DNA of 64,000 nucleotides, from assembly GCA_028622995.1 (NCBI GenBank), contig JAJQJQ010000047.1, positions 1,364,001-1,428,000 of the forward strand, read 5' to 3'. Under the pieces are notes generated by a model that saw only the letters and a list, made by a program, of their open reading frames with translations, searched no databases and had not been told where the DNA came from. This DNA comes from Panagrolaimus kolymaensis (lineage: Eukaryota > Nematoda > Chromadorea > Rhabditida > Panagrolaimidae). A program made the position numbers and the translations under genes. Positions 45,432-58,460 of this stretch are shown piece by piece. The stretch's first letter is position 1; every line of letters starts with the position of its first letter.

Positions 45432-47558
45432 GAAACCCTTGCAAACCTTCAATTAAAAATTATGGAAATTTTTTTCGTTCCTGTCGTTAATCAAGTTATT
45501 ATAAGCGGGGATGGAAAGAAGATACATCTTTTGAGATCCACAACTTCTTTAAATCAAATTGATTTTCAACCCAATACTACTCTCATTTTGGTAAGAAATT
45601 TTTAGAACTATTTGTGCATTTTTACCCTAAGAAATTTTGCTTGTACATATAAATAAATGTAAAATTCGCCCTTTTTAAAAATCTGAAAAATTTGTGGAAT
45701 AACCGGATATGTTTACATTTATGGATCTTTAAGTATCCTTGAACCCTTTAGCTTATTTGGTCCTTCCTGATTTTTTGTTCTTTCGTCGTCTTTGGATTCT
45801 TCTTCATTTATTCCTCAGCCTTGGATTTTTCCCAACTTTGAATTTTCGTACATACATTTTTGAATTTTTCCTATTCTTTGGATCCTTGGGAGCTTCAAAA
45901 AAGCGACCACTCATCACTGCTTCATTTTCACAAGAAATAAAGAATCAAAGTTCATTCTTTTGACTTCATACTAAAGAATAAAAATTTTCATGCCAATTTT
46001 TATCATTCATCATTCTTCTTTCCTTTGGTTTGGATCTAAGTTAAAACCTCCATCTATCTCACATGATCTCTCTCCTGAGAATTACATTAATATTTTTTTT
46101 TATCTATTTTCACATTTTTTCCTTTCATTTGGTATCCAAAATCATAATCTTATTTTATTACTTCTTACCTACTTTTCTCATTTTTAAAAAGGATAACTAA
46201 AATTGTAATTTTTAGAAACACAATTTACTGCGCCATTGGGGGGCTTATACTAATATCGTGAAATACTTTTATGAAAATAAAGGTAACAAAAAAGAATTAG
46301 CTGAAAATGCCGTAAAACAATATGAAATTCTTAAAAATACAAATTTTTTCACTGTTTATCCAAAGTTTGAAGATTTCTGCTCGAAAAAACATGGATTGCT
46401 CGCTTGGCATGCAGAAGGAATTTATAAATATATGGCGAAGGCTGCAGAAAACCATTTCTTTACAAAATATATTAAAAATGGAGGTGATTTGAGCAACTTC
46501 AGTTTTATATATGAGCCTCGTCCCACTTTTATTTCGACTGTTATCAAGGGAACAAGAACAGCAATCTTGGTTCATGTTGAAAGATTTGGATTAAAAACCA
46601 CCTACCAAGTTAAAGTAATAAACTATTTTACATATCATAATATATCGCTTCTTATTTAGTGCCACCATTATGGCTCAATTAACTTCTCAAAAAATCTTGG
46701 ATCTAATCCAGAAATTCGGGAATTATTCATGTATAAATTGCTCGATTATATTAAAGTTGCGCCATCAGTCGAATTTGTATTTCAAAAACCTTATACTGGA
46801 ACCAAAAACGCCGTATATATTTGTACCGAATGGAGAGCAGATTTCATGCACTTAGCTGATGTTGTTGAAAAGAAAAAGGATATTAATATTGATCCCCTAA
46901 TTGAACTTGTTTTACTTCATTTGTTGTTTGACATTAAAGATTTTCATCAACACAATGTTGGTTAGTTTTTTGCAAAATATAATTCATTCATTTGATAAAG
47001 TGTCTCGTTTTTTTTATTAACTAAAAAGTATTCAATAACTTTATTAAAACTACTATTTAACCTTTTCTTCTCTTATAATACAAAAAAATTGATTTTTTAG
47101 GTGTCTGGGAAACCACACAAACGGCAGCGATCGTGGATCTTCAAATAGAAAGCACGCCATACAGCTTAGCAAAACTCCAACCAGCAGATTTATTAAATTG
47201 TTTTTGCGAAACAAAATTTTCTCATTTAGAATGGCCTGATGAAGTTGCATCTCTTCTTTCTTCAGCAAATGTATATTAGTGTCTTCTATATATTTTTGCT
47301 ATATATATATTTTAGAAACAAACTCGAATTAAGGTTGCAAGAGCAGCTATTTGTAAATGGAAACTGCTTGAAGCCCTTGATCGAACTTATGAATATATTA
47401 ATAAAGAAAGAGAAACCATGAAAACTTTGGGTATAAATTTCCGTGGAAATTTCTTCATGGGCATGGTTTCTGGAAAAGCAACAGATGACTTCAAAGAATA
47501 TGTTGAAACATTGAAAAAGATCGTTACCAATATGATGAATGCCCTCAGCATGAAGTAA
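45432..47558 (+). pseudogene. UBL/kinase-like gene C, lacks UBL exon 1
   Basis: Exons: 45432-45590, 46216-46614, 46660-46960, 47101-47270, 47316-47558 (424 codons, all open). Exon 2 is intact and ubiquitin-like (LANLQLKIMEIFFVPVVNQV, VIISGDGKKIHLLRS, NTTLIL), but the exon with the ATG and first UBL strand is missing: the upstream sequence jumps from TTTTGGCAA to ATTTAG of the exon 2 acceptor, against copy A. Without a start it may be dead, or may use an internal ATG or a new upstream exon (none seen). The kinase-like part keeps YQVK, CTEWRADF, KDFHQHNVG and IVDLQI. Confidence 0.7.
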
Positions 47559-48882
47559 GAATTTTTGAACATTTGATTAGGGTGTGCAGCGATGATTTTA
47601 TCAAACTTGTCACATTTTAGTGGCGAATAGTTGAAATTAATTAAAATAATCCCAAATAAATTCCAACAATTTGAAAATATTTGCTAAAAATGCGATAGAA
47701 ATTTTTAACGATTGCGTTTTTGCATTGAGGAAAACTTCAAATAACTTTATTTTTTATTTTGCTAAAAAAATCAAAACAAAGCGGTTGTTGATCTGATGTA
47801 ATGGTTCCTTTATTTTTCTTTTTTAGTGTTCCTTCAACTTCATAAAGCTCTCGTCTTTACAAGCAACAATCCGATGGTATTGAACGTTTTGAAATATTTT
47901 TAAAGCTTCTTTTTTCAACACTCCATTTTTGCTTTAATTTTATTTTATAACTAATTTGAAGCCAAACATTCTTACCAAAATTATGTATCCTTGAAGGCCA
48001 TGGTAATATTATCAAATTAAATCACTTTTTTTCTATATAGTTATATATTTCATTTTTTGCATCACTTTTTATTTTAATTTTAAAATTAAATTATGGTTCA
48101 TATTCTCTTCGAATTTTTTGTTTATTGGTAAAAAAAAGACTATAAAGAGAATCCTATATTTTTTGCTTTAAAAAAGTTTGAATCTCCATTTCCCATACTT
48201 TTAAATGTTTGTGTTAACAATTTTTAATTAATTATTTATAATGCTCACACATACTGTAAAAAGGATAAAAAAATAACGAAAAATCCAATGACTATATGAT
48301 TAAGTTATAGAAGACTAGTTAAAAATTAAAGCAACAAAATCCATATAAACATTTCTCTTAAATCAGTGAAAACTACAACGCTTGAAAAATAAAACACAAC
48401 AATATCTGTACAATAATAAGAAAATACACCAAAATATCTGAAAATCAGCACATTAATAATAATTTTAGAGAAACAAAAAGTCTTGCAAATAATAAACAGT
48501 TACAATAATTTTGGCATTAGCAGTGAAGAAGAAGAGAAATTTGGTTTTCTAATATCTGGTTGAGTAATATCCAAATTTAATCTTTAAATAAAAAATTAAA
48601 GTAAAAAAGATAAAAGTTAAAATAAGAAGAATAAAGGACTCGTAAGGTTGTATACCTTCCATCCAAATAAAAATGAATGAAGGACAGAAGATTGGAAAAT
48701 CCCTAAAAAACATGCAAATTTTTCATATATATTTTTAGGGAGACGACCAAAATGCATAAGCTAAAGTTAGAGTCAAAATATAATGTTTTGAATAAAGCTC
48801 TCAATGAAAAAACTAATTTTTAAGTGATATGTTTTTTTTTTGTTTTGGTTGCTGATGACTATATTTTTTTAAATTAAAGTTT
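47559..48882. other. Spacer between gene C and FGD-type gene
   Basis: The duplication with copy A continues to about 47740-47860 (including the RELYEVEGTLKKK relic on the minus strand) and then ends. 48240-48880 is the probable 3' UTR and downstream flank of the FGD gene and is the parent of the copy at 33340-33970. No gene. Confidence 0.6.
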
Positions 48883-51800
48883 TCATGCACTTTTTCTTTG
48901 ATCCTCAGATGGAAGTTGAGCATTTGCAGATAAAATGAGAGCGGCCATCCATTCAGCATGTTCAGCATCAGTTTGAGAAGTAAAAGTATATATTCGATTT
49001 AAATGCCGAATGGAAAATGAATATTTTTCATGCAATTGCTCTATTTCACAACCAGATATTGGAAGCATAGCCAAAGCGGTATCAGACTAAAAAAATAAAT
49101 ATGCAAATTAATAAACTTTTTTAAAAGTAAGTTGAAGGTTTCTTACTTCTTCATCCGAATATGAGTAAAGACAAAAGTTTTTCCTCAAAACAAAGTACCG
49201 AGCTACTGTCTTTCCTGATGGGCCTTTAAATTTTAAATTTCCTCGAATAACCGAGTCTTCAGTCACGGCAGAGATTTCCAGCAAATTTTGGCGTTCACAT
49301 AAGCCTCGACTTTCTTTACTTCGCCTCTTTTCCTAAAAATTTTTGAATATCAAAAAGCCTATTTTTAAAAGGAAAAACTTACATTATATTGTTTGACACA
49401 TTCTTCACAAATTCTCAATCGTTTATGATCGCCTCTTCTATTTCCAAAGCATTTCTTGCAATATCTTTGATTGCATCGAGTGCAAGCGATGCTCGAAATA
49501 AACCATGAAAAATCTGCATCACATTTTGCGCAACACTTCCTCTCTGTTCTGGGCGAAGTTAAACTATTACTCGAAAACGATGAAGTAAAAGATTTTTTTC
49601 TTTGTTGCACTTCCGTTATAGCTGCCCAAATGGAATCTATGATTTCTTTCTTTTCTGATGCAGATTCAGTAAAAAGTTCTATTCTTGTTGCTGGGCCATT
49701 TTGGCTATCACAACCTCGAAGATAGAAAGAATTTTCACGTTCCAGATTATCACCCTCACATATCTAAATTTTTATTTAAAATTATTTTTGCTATGTAATA
49801 CAATTTCTTATGGAAATTAACTTACATTTGTATAATAAACATCAAAAATGGCTCGAACTCTAAACTTTAATCCCAATGATAGAGATCGTTCACTTGCAAG
49901 TAAAATGATATCATTAAATACAAATAAATGTCTTTCTTCAGTTCGATCATATTTATGTGAAATTTTCATTAATTTACTTCGTTTTAATAATTCACGCCCG
50001 GGTGAAACTAAGGAGATTGAATTTCCAAGTAACTCTTGAACTTCGAGAACATTCCGATATCGATCCTAAAAAACAAATATTTTTCAAATATTTTTTTAAA
50101 AGCAAACTTTTTTTCTTTGCAAAAAAAAAACAAATTTATAAATGCTTACTAATCGACGCATCATTTCATTGGCATGTGAAGCAGCTTCCAAAACCAGTTC
50201 GAGTGCTTTTTCAGTGTCTTCATAATCTTGATCTTCGGCTGTTAAATATTTTAAATATTCTTTTAAGAGAAGTTGATAACGCATTACTCGTTGCACGGGG
50301 CAAATCAAATGGGAAATGAGTGGAAGGTTTTCGCATTCGGGCATTTTCTAAATAAATATATCAAAGTTATTTGAATGTTCTAATTTTGATGTAAAAAACT
50401 AACTTCATAAAGTCTCACAATATCCGCGAATTTCTTTTTCTTTTTAAGACAATCTTCGAAAATTTGGATTGCACCTTTATAATTATTTGTATATTCAGAA
50501 TACATTTTCATGAAAGGTGCTTGCTTTTTGAAGACATCACTTATCCTAAAAAAAATTGGGACAATTTTTTTCAACTTGTCTCTTGCTTGGGTAATTAAAA
50601 TATTTACCTATGAGATGTTTGCCAATATCTAGTTCGATCTAGCAGCTGAGGCAATAAATGCTGATTATGAAATTGATATAAACTTGAAATATTTGCAAAT
50701 ATTCCAGTCATTTGTTTTTTATTATCCAAAACTTTTTCTTTTTCCACATCGGTTCTAAATTTTTCGAGCAAAGCTAATTTTGCAACATAGCGTGCTTCAG
50801 ATTCAACAATTTCATTTACAGCGTGAAAAGCTTTTTCCTGGCGTTTTAATGCTTTTGGTTCAATTTTTGGAACTTTTCCTGTATCACTAATTAATGCGGA
50901 AGTGGTGTCCGTTATTTCAGAATAATCGCTATGACTATGACGTCGATCTCCATCATCTGATATAGCTTTCAAATTGGTTGATGATGGTTTTCGCTCATTT
51001 TCATTTTGATAAGCTCTAAAAAAAGAAGGAAAAAAGTAAGATAAGAAAGCGGAAAGTTTGTTTAGGAGATTAGAGAGAAAGACCAAAAAAACACAGACAA
51101 AAAAATTTCATCCTTAAAAATGTCATTGAAACAGCGCATTTTCAATCATTATTTTTCGCTTTCATAAAAAGGTCTTTTCTACCACGAAAAATTTATTTAG
51201 TAAGTTTTGTAATTTTTTTATTAAAAGTTTTTGTTAAATTTTTAAAATTTAAATAAATTTGGAATTTCGTATTCAAAAACGATGTTTGTGAATCTATTTT
51301 TTGATAGACATTTTAAGATAGGGGTTTGTCTATGTGAACTTACATCATCATTTGTTGTGGAATAGGATAATTATTATCTGGTAATGCAAAGCGTTTAAAT
51401 AATAAATCATCATCATCCGTTTCATCCTCGGATAAATCGTCATCTGCAGCATTTTTGAGACTCATACTAAACCCTCCATCCGGGCCTTTATATTCAAACA
51501 ATGCTCGATATTTACATTTGGATTCTTGTTTTACTCCATTTACATATGTTTCATGATGAGTATACCTTGAACTAAAGGCTTTGGAGGTTTGAGTTCGAGT
51601 TGTAGTCGTTCCATCAGGATTTACTATAGTTTCAGTTGTGGATGATGGAGAATTATCAAAAATTGCTGGTTGGGTTCTCATATTTTCAAAGAGATCAGGA
51701 AATGCTTTTTTAAATTGGTCTTTTTTCTCAATCAATAAATTCATGAAATTATTTTGAGGATTTATAAGGTTATTGGAGAACATGTTCTAAAAAATAAATT

Positions 51801-52464
51801 TACTTTCATGTTAAGACAAATTTTATAAAAAATTCGTTTTAGGACCAAGTTTTGAGAAGAATCGCTTTAAAACCAATTTCCGATAGTCTCAAAAATTGTG
51901 GCTGTTTTAAATCAAAATATCGCACAACTTTTATCACTCCACGATCCAAAAAAACTTACATTATTATCAAATCGAATCACGGATGAATCGGGTTCATTGG
52001 AATCATAATGATATCGTTGAAATCCATTAACATCCGCAGAAAGAACTTCAATTTTTTCTTCCTTCGTTGCTTCTTTTCCATTATAAAATTGAGTTCTTTT
52101 TGTATGTTGTGTGCAATTAACTTTGAGTTTCCTTCTTTTAGTTATTTGACTTTCTTCTGTTCCATCCGCCGAAACTATGGTATATGTTATAACTTGAACT
52201 TTACAATTATCCTCTGGGTCTATTTCTTCTGTCTAAAAACAAAAAACATGTTTTTAGAGTTCATCTTTTGACATTAAAAAGCAAGTTTGAATTTCACAGG
52301 TGTAAAAAAAAGACAGACGGAACTCAAAGTAAAAAATGTCAAAAAAAGCTAACCTCTTCAATACTTTTAATTTCGCCACCTTGTAAATTAATATCTGGTG
52401 GAATTTTAAATTTATCAAAAGTTTGAAGCATAAAATCCGGCGGTTTTATCGCCATTTCAGACAT
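48883..52464 (-). CDS. FGD-type RhoGEF (DH-PH-FYVE-PH), 10 exons
   Basis: Exons (minus order): 52464-52354, 52232-51960, 51786-51344, 51015-50608, 50545-50404, 50347-50150, 50065-49826, 49763-49383, 49332-49147, 49086-48883; phases join, 861 aa. The first ~275 residues are acidic and low-complexity and were not recognised. The DH (RhoGEF) domain runs from QEKAFHAVNEIVESEARYV to PLISHLICPVQRVMRYQLLLKEYLKYL, the conserved helix that contacts Rho GTPases. PH1 follows (LLKRSKLMKIS, RHLFVFNDIILLAS). Next is a zinc-binding FYVE-like domain (CCAKCDADFSWFISSIACTR, CNQRYCKKCF, CEEC). PH2 runs from VIRGNLKFKGPSGK to AEHAEWMAALILSA. FGD proteins activate Cdc42-type GTPases at membranes; C. elegans EXC-5 is the usual nematode member. 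The FYVE basic RRHHCR motif is absent. Confidence 0.92.
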
Positions 52465-55400
52465 AATTAATTATTTAATTTTTCCTTCTTTAAAAGTCAA
52501 CGAAATATCTTAAACAAAAAATTAATTAATAATTAATAATTCTTTCACGCGTGTTTGTTGTTTGAAACAAATAATAAGTTTTTGGCTTCAATCAATTGTT
52601 TGTTTCTGAAACATTGCAAAAAAGTTATGAACAATAAAAGAAAAAAAATTCATCGAGCCATAAAAAAACAAAGAAGGGATAAACTAAAAACGCAAATAAA
52701 GCACGAAGTATGTTTTTCTTTTTAAAAAAATGTGTTAATTTGAACGCCTTTTCTAGGATGGATGATCCCATCCTTTATCCTTTCTCCCACTCTCCCTCCT
52801 CCACGCTTTCATCGAAGCATCATAAAAAAAATACCACGCGAGAAAAAATAAAATAAAATAAAGAAAATAAGGCCATGTTTTTTTCCTTCTGTTTTTTTTA
52901 TTAGCCAGTTAAAAAAAACAAAAAACTTGGGGTTGGTGTCATCTTGAAAAAAAACAGAAACTAAAACTCTGAAACTAAAACTTTCTCTTTTTTATTTTTT
53001 TTTTGTTCTCATCAGAATCATCAAAAGGCATGCAAAGCACAATTAAAAAAAAGAAAATAGGAAGAGGAAAAAGTGACACCACCAAAATAAAAAAACTAAG
53101 ACTAAAAAACTAAATAGGAAAAAAATAAACTTGACGACTAAGAAATGAAAGAAAAAAATAAGAAAGAAAAGAAGTTAGTCGTCTTCAAAACTATGAAAAA
53201 ATAAAATAATACAATCCTTTGTAAACTATGCTTCCGAAGTTTTTTTTTGTGAGTTATTTGGAGGGAAACAAAAGGACAAAAAACATTGTTGTCACATGGA
53301 AAAAATAAAATCAAGAAATTTTTTGGGTGGTAATTTTTTTTATGGGTTTTTGATGAAAATAAAAATAAATGATAGCATGAAAAAAGTTTAGAAAAAAATG
53401 CTTGAGAAAAAAGACAGACGTAAGACGACAGTTTTATAATTTGCAAGCGTTTTTTTATATTTTCAAATATTTTGTCTTTGAACTTTTATTTACTTTCACA
53501 TATTTTTATTTTGTTTTGTTTTGTTTGACAGCTCACCTCGTTCAAGGAGACGACGACGACGGATAAGAAGAAACATGAAACATGATGAGAATGAAGAAGA
53601 AAAAATGAGTCAAAAAAGAAAAGAAAGGTTAAAGCTTACTTTCTTATATTATTTTTTCTTGCTTTTATTTTTTTCTCGAAGGCAAGGAAAGAAGGTTAAA
53701 CTTTTTTGTCATTTTTTTATTTTTTTTGCAATTCATAGAAATTCAAATAGATCAAATTACAAAATGAAACATCAACCGAGAAAAGACAAAGAAGAAAAAA
53801 ATTTGTCTGCCATGAGACAAAAAAAAAATATATGAAAAAAAAATGAAAGGAAATGAAATGGAATGATAATTTGTTGACATCAAACAAAAATATTTAAAAC
53901 AAAAAATATCTTTGGGAGGAGATATGAAAATGGAGATGAAGCTGGCTAGCAAATAAGACAAGAAAAGTGTGGGTAAACGGTGACTATTTTCCAAAAAATA
54001 AAAACCAAAAAATGGTCGATTAAGAAATATATATTTTTTTTTGCATATTTTTCATTTCCGACAACAAATTTTCAAGAAAAACCCTTTTCTGAAGAAAATA
54101 AAATTTAAGGGGGCAAATAAAAAAAAAAACATTTTTTTATGGAAAAAAAAGTGCCATTTTAGTTTTTTGACATTCATTTTTTAACTAAAATTAAAAACCA
54201 TCCATACTGAGTAGGCGAGGAGCTAAAGTAAAAATCTTCTAAAATGTGATGGATGAAAAAAAAACTAAAATAACTTTTTATTTTTCAATGTAAAAACAAA
54301 GAGAAAACTAATAATTTTCTATGCTTAAAAGTAAAATCATGCATAAAAAATCTCTAAAGCTTTCAAACATATTTACTTCTACTTTTTGCCCACAAAAAAA
54401 TAAATACATAGAATAAAGGAGCGAAATAAAAAAAGCTGGACAACCAACCACAAAGACTTTTTTTTTAACTTTTTTGACTTTTCACATGATTTAACAACCA
54501 ACAAAAAAAAGCATTTAGTTAGTTTTAGTTTTAGTCTACTCTTTGTAATCGCTTCATCGCGGCGGAGGCAAATATTTAACAACTAACTAACCTTTTTTTT
54601 AAAACATATGCCTTTGGTACGCAAAAACATTCGCAAAATAAAACAGCTTTTTGTTAACAAAAATTTTTTTCGACAGGCAAAATTGAAGAAAAAAAACTAA
54701 AAAAGCGCCGTAGAAATTTTTTCCTTTCATTTCAATAGTGCCAAATTTGGATTTTACAGGTCAATTGTTTTGCTATGTCAATCTCTCTTTGAATTCGCTT
54801 CTTTAAAGTTTTTCGCTTGCAAGTTTTTAGTTTTTTCGCGTTTTTAGAAATGGCATTCTTCTTTTTGTTTTTTAAAGACAAGCTGTGACAACCAACAAGG
54901 AAGAAGTGCTTCAAAATTTTGTTGGCTTTGCTTCAGAAGAAAATTAAAATATTTTTTATGTCTTTTTAATTGCCAAAGCAAACTAAAAACTGAAAAAGTT
55001 CCGAGAATTTTAGCACATTTATTTATTTTTTTGTTTGTTTCAAACTTAAACTATATCCTTGTTTGCATCATAAAAAACTAAAATATGGCATTGCTTTCAA
55101 ACTTTTTCTTGTGAGCCATAAAAAAAGTTATTCAAATAAACAAAAAGATAAAATTTGCGGGAAGAAAAACAACAAGTAAAAAGAAAGGGATTTTTTTGAA
55201 GCAATGTCACCATTTTTTTTTATTTTGGGTTTAACTTTTTTATTCGACCCTTTAAATGGGGTGGAAATAGCTCTCCAGAGAATAATAGAAATTTAACATG
55301 TGGTTTAGGGTTTATTTTATTTTATAAGCAACGTTGAAAAATATCCTCAAAAAAATGTGACAAAAAAGTGACAAATCCTAGCAAAAAAAATTTATTGTCC

Positions 55401-58400
55401 CCACAAATAAAATAAATTTATCAGCAGAAAATACATTTTATTTTGTCAAACGCAGCAGAAGTAGTACCAAAAAATGTGAGCTACTCTTTTGGGAGAAAAA
55501 AAGACCAAAGAATTTGCATTTTTTGATACTTTTTTTGCAAACTGGGGACTATGAAACTGTGTTAAGCCATCCAGAAAAGTCGTAGGAAATGATCCGATGC
55601 AAATATTGTTTCGAGAGAGACACAAAAAAAATAATCCGAACAAAATAAACGATTATTGAAAAAGGAATCGATCGATAATATTTATGAAAGTATTTGATGG
55701 TCAATAGAGAGAAACATAGGTAGCAAGAAGAGTCTTACTATGAAATTTTTTAGCAAAATATACAAATATTCGCTATTGTCCAAGATTCTTTAAATTTTTT
55801 TTAGCAAACTCCTTTTTATTGGAATTCAATATTCTTCCACAGAAATTCATCGAAATCAACAAGGTCAAATTTTACTTCTGTCCTTAAACCATTTTTAAAT
55901 CGAATCAGAATTAGGAACCTTAATCCCATTTTTAATGTCTATCATTATTTTTTGCGACAATTGAAAAGTTTTTTTATTTTTTAAGCTTACAAAAAGATTA
56001 GCAACACCAATAAAAAGTGTTATAAAAAGCGTTAAATCTTATAAGAACCCATTAAAAATATGTTGCAAACAACAAAAACAAAAAAAAATCCTAAACTGAA
56101 ACAAAAAATTGATAAATCTTGGAAACGCGAAAAAAAAATGCTCAGCTTCTGTAGAAAAAAAGAAGAAGAGGGCTCAGATGGCTTTAACAAAATTAGACAA
56201 AAAACAAAAAACAACAACACAAGAAGAAAAAAATAAGGAAAATAAACATATCTTTTTTTAGAATCTTAAAGATGTAACAGAAAGCTAGCCCACGACTACT
56301 CCTTCATTTATAGAAATGACATGATAAATTAGGACACTCACTTTCACACATACAATACATAAAAAATAAAAATAAGGCAAAGGAAGGAAAAAAATATTTA
56401 ATAAAGTTTAAATAGATTTTTTTAGGAAAAAAAAGAAGCAAGAAACACAGAGAAAAAAAAGATTCATTCACATTTTTTCTTGCTTCTTCTTTTTTCTTAT
56501 GGTTATAAAAATATTTAAAAAAAAACAATAATAATATTGCTGCTAAAACTAAAAATGGATGGTCTACGAAAGCATGAGACCGAAGAAGACTACCCCCACA
56601 TATTTTTATTTTTTTCATAGGTGCATGCAGCAGAAATATTTTGTTTTTCAGTTGACGCTGATGATTCATGCCTATTTTTATTTTTATTTTTTTTTTGGAC
56701 TCATGTTTTAAAAACGAAAGGGAAAAAATAGCAAACGAGCGATCCTAAAAGAAAGAATTTCATACAAAAAAAAACTATCAGTTCCTGTAAAAAAAAAAAG
56801 AATGAATGGAGGAAAAAAGTGAAAGCAGGGGAAAAAAAGGAAGACGAAGAAAAAAGATGATTGTTTAAGAAAATATTTATTTTTATAAAAAAATTCTTAT
56901 TACAACTATAAAAAAATCGTGTGACAATAAAAAAACATACAAACATACTTTTTTGTATACTAATTTAAGTGAAAAAAAAGTCTAGAGAAAAAATGAGAGA
57001 AAAGAGAATAAAAATTAGGCTAATCCATAGAATGAAAAAAAAGACAAAAAATACTTAGAAAAAAAATTGAATGGCGACGACAGACATAAGAATGAAATAA
57101 AAAACCATGTAACGATTTCAAAAAACGAAATTATCTTTGTCATTTTTTTTAAAAAATTACTCACTTTTTTCTTTTTTGTTTTAACGCAAAAAGTAAAAAT
57201 TCAATCGGGTCATTGAAAAAAAAGTAGGAGGTCGTTTACTTTCTCGACCTTTCCGTCGCGCAGTTACTTTGTCAAAAAAATTTTTTAAATAGTTAGTTCT
57301 CTCACTTCCGTTGCAAAAAAAAATATAATAGAGACAATTCTCTAACATACATACATAAACTAACATTTTTTTAAATTTTACATTGTCGTCTATCTATTCA
57401 ACAACTTTCGAGAAGACAAAAAAAACAGTCCGTCCACAAAAAAAGGTAGTACGTGTTTGTCTTCTTTTTTTGTTCGATTTTTTTTTCTTTCAAACAAATA
57501 AAGCAGCAGCAAGTTGTTGCTAGTTGTTGTTGGATGGATAAATAGTTCACTTCATTGTCTCTCTTTTTTTTGTACATTGACGTACGTACAACTTACTACT
57601 CTCCATATCAGTAAAAAAAAATCAAAAATGTAAGCGAAGCAAAAAAAAATGTTTTTGCTTTTAAAGTTGATAGGTATGTCTTTTTTGTCTCTTTTAATTG
57701 TCTCTCAAATTAAAGATAAATAGTTTTAAATATTTGCGAATAATGAGTGATTTTTTGATGGAACGGAAATAAAAAAACAATAAGGGTTCAAAAAAATGGA
57801 GGCGTTTATTTGTAGAAAATACAAATACAAAAAGAATAAAAAAAGTATGGAGGTGGTGAAAGTAGGTAAACCCATCAAAAAGTGTCTTTTCTACATTTTA
57901 TTGTTTTACTTTTGTCTTTGTTAATTTACTTTCCGACTTTCTGGACTATTTTTAGTTGAATAATTGTTGGTTGCTTGTTAATCCAACTTGTCAACAATTT
58001 TTGATGATGTGTTTCTTTTATTTGCGTGATTTTGCATCCTTATTCATTTTTTTGGTGGAAGAAAGATTTTTTTTAAAAACAACTACCACACAGATTCCAG
58101 CTTACTCATTAAAGGATAAAAAAGCAATGAATAATTTCAGCAAAAAATGAAAAATATTTTATTTTTGTTTGTATATTTTAAAAAGAGGAAAATGGAAGAG
58201 TCTTTTTTTCTCGGAGTAATAATCGCAATATTATTTAAAGTTATAAATAATTTTCTCGGGTCAATTATGAAACTTAGAAGAAAAATAAAAAATAAAAATA
58301 CAATTAAAAAAATCATGGTCAAAAAGCAAACAAAAAGGTTTCTATGAGTCTATAGCCTGGTCAAAAAAAGGTTGCGATGACATTACACTTAAAAACACTT

Positions 58401-58460
58401 TTTTTTCAAAGAAAAAAGACTCAATTATAGTCACTTTTTATGCATAGGACTTAAGTGAGA
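52465..58460. other. 6-kb AT-rich intergenic region, no gene supported
   Basis: Long A and T runs, with purine-rich on one strand and pyrimidine-rich stretches throughout. Frames up to 121 codons occur (for example 56304-56669 minus), but their products are F/K/L-rich with no domain, no consistent splice partners and no duplicates. The part next to 52465 should carry the FGD promoter and the part before 58461 that of the secreted protein. No RNA gene or repeat array was recognised. Confidence 0.6.

Noticed and set aside
49471..50319. Plus-strand frames opposite the FGD gene
   Set aside because: Antisense shadows of DH, PH and FYVE exons, which are well supported on the minus strand.
53138..58347. 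Frames of 60-121 codons in the 52.5-58.4 kb region
   Set aside because: F/K/L-rich translations of homopolymer-rich DNA, with no domains, no conserved splice structure and no duplicates.
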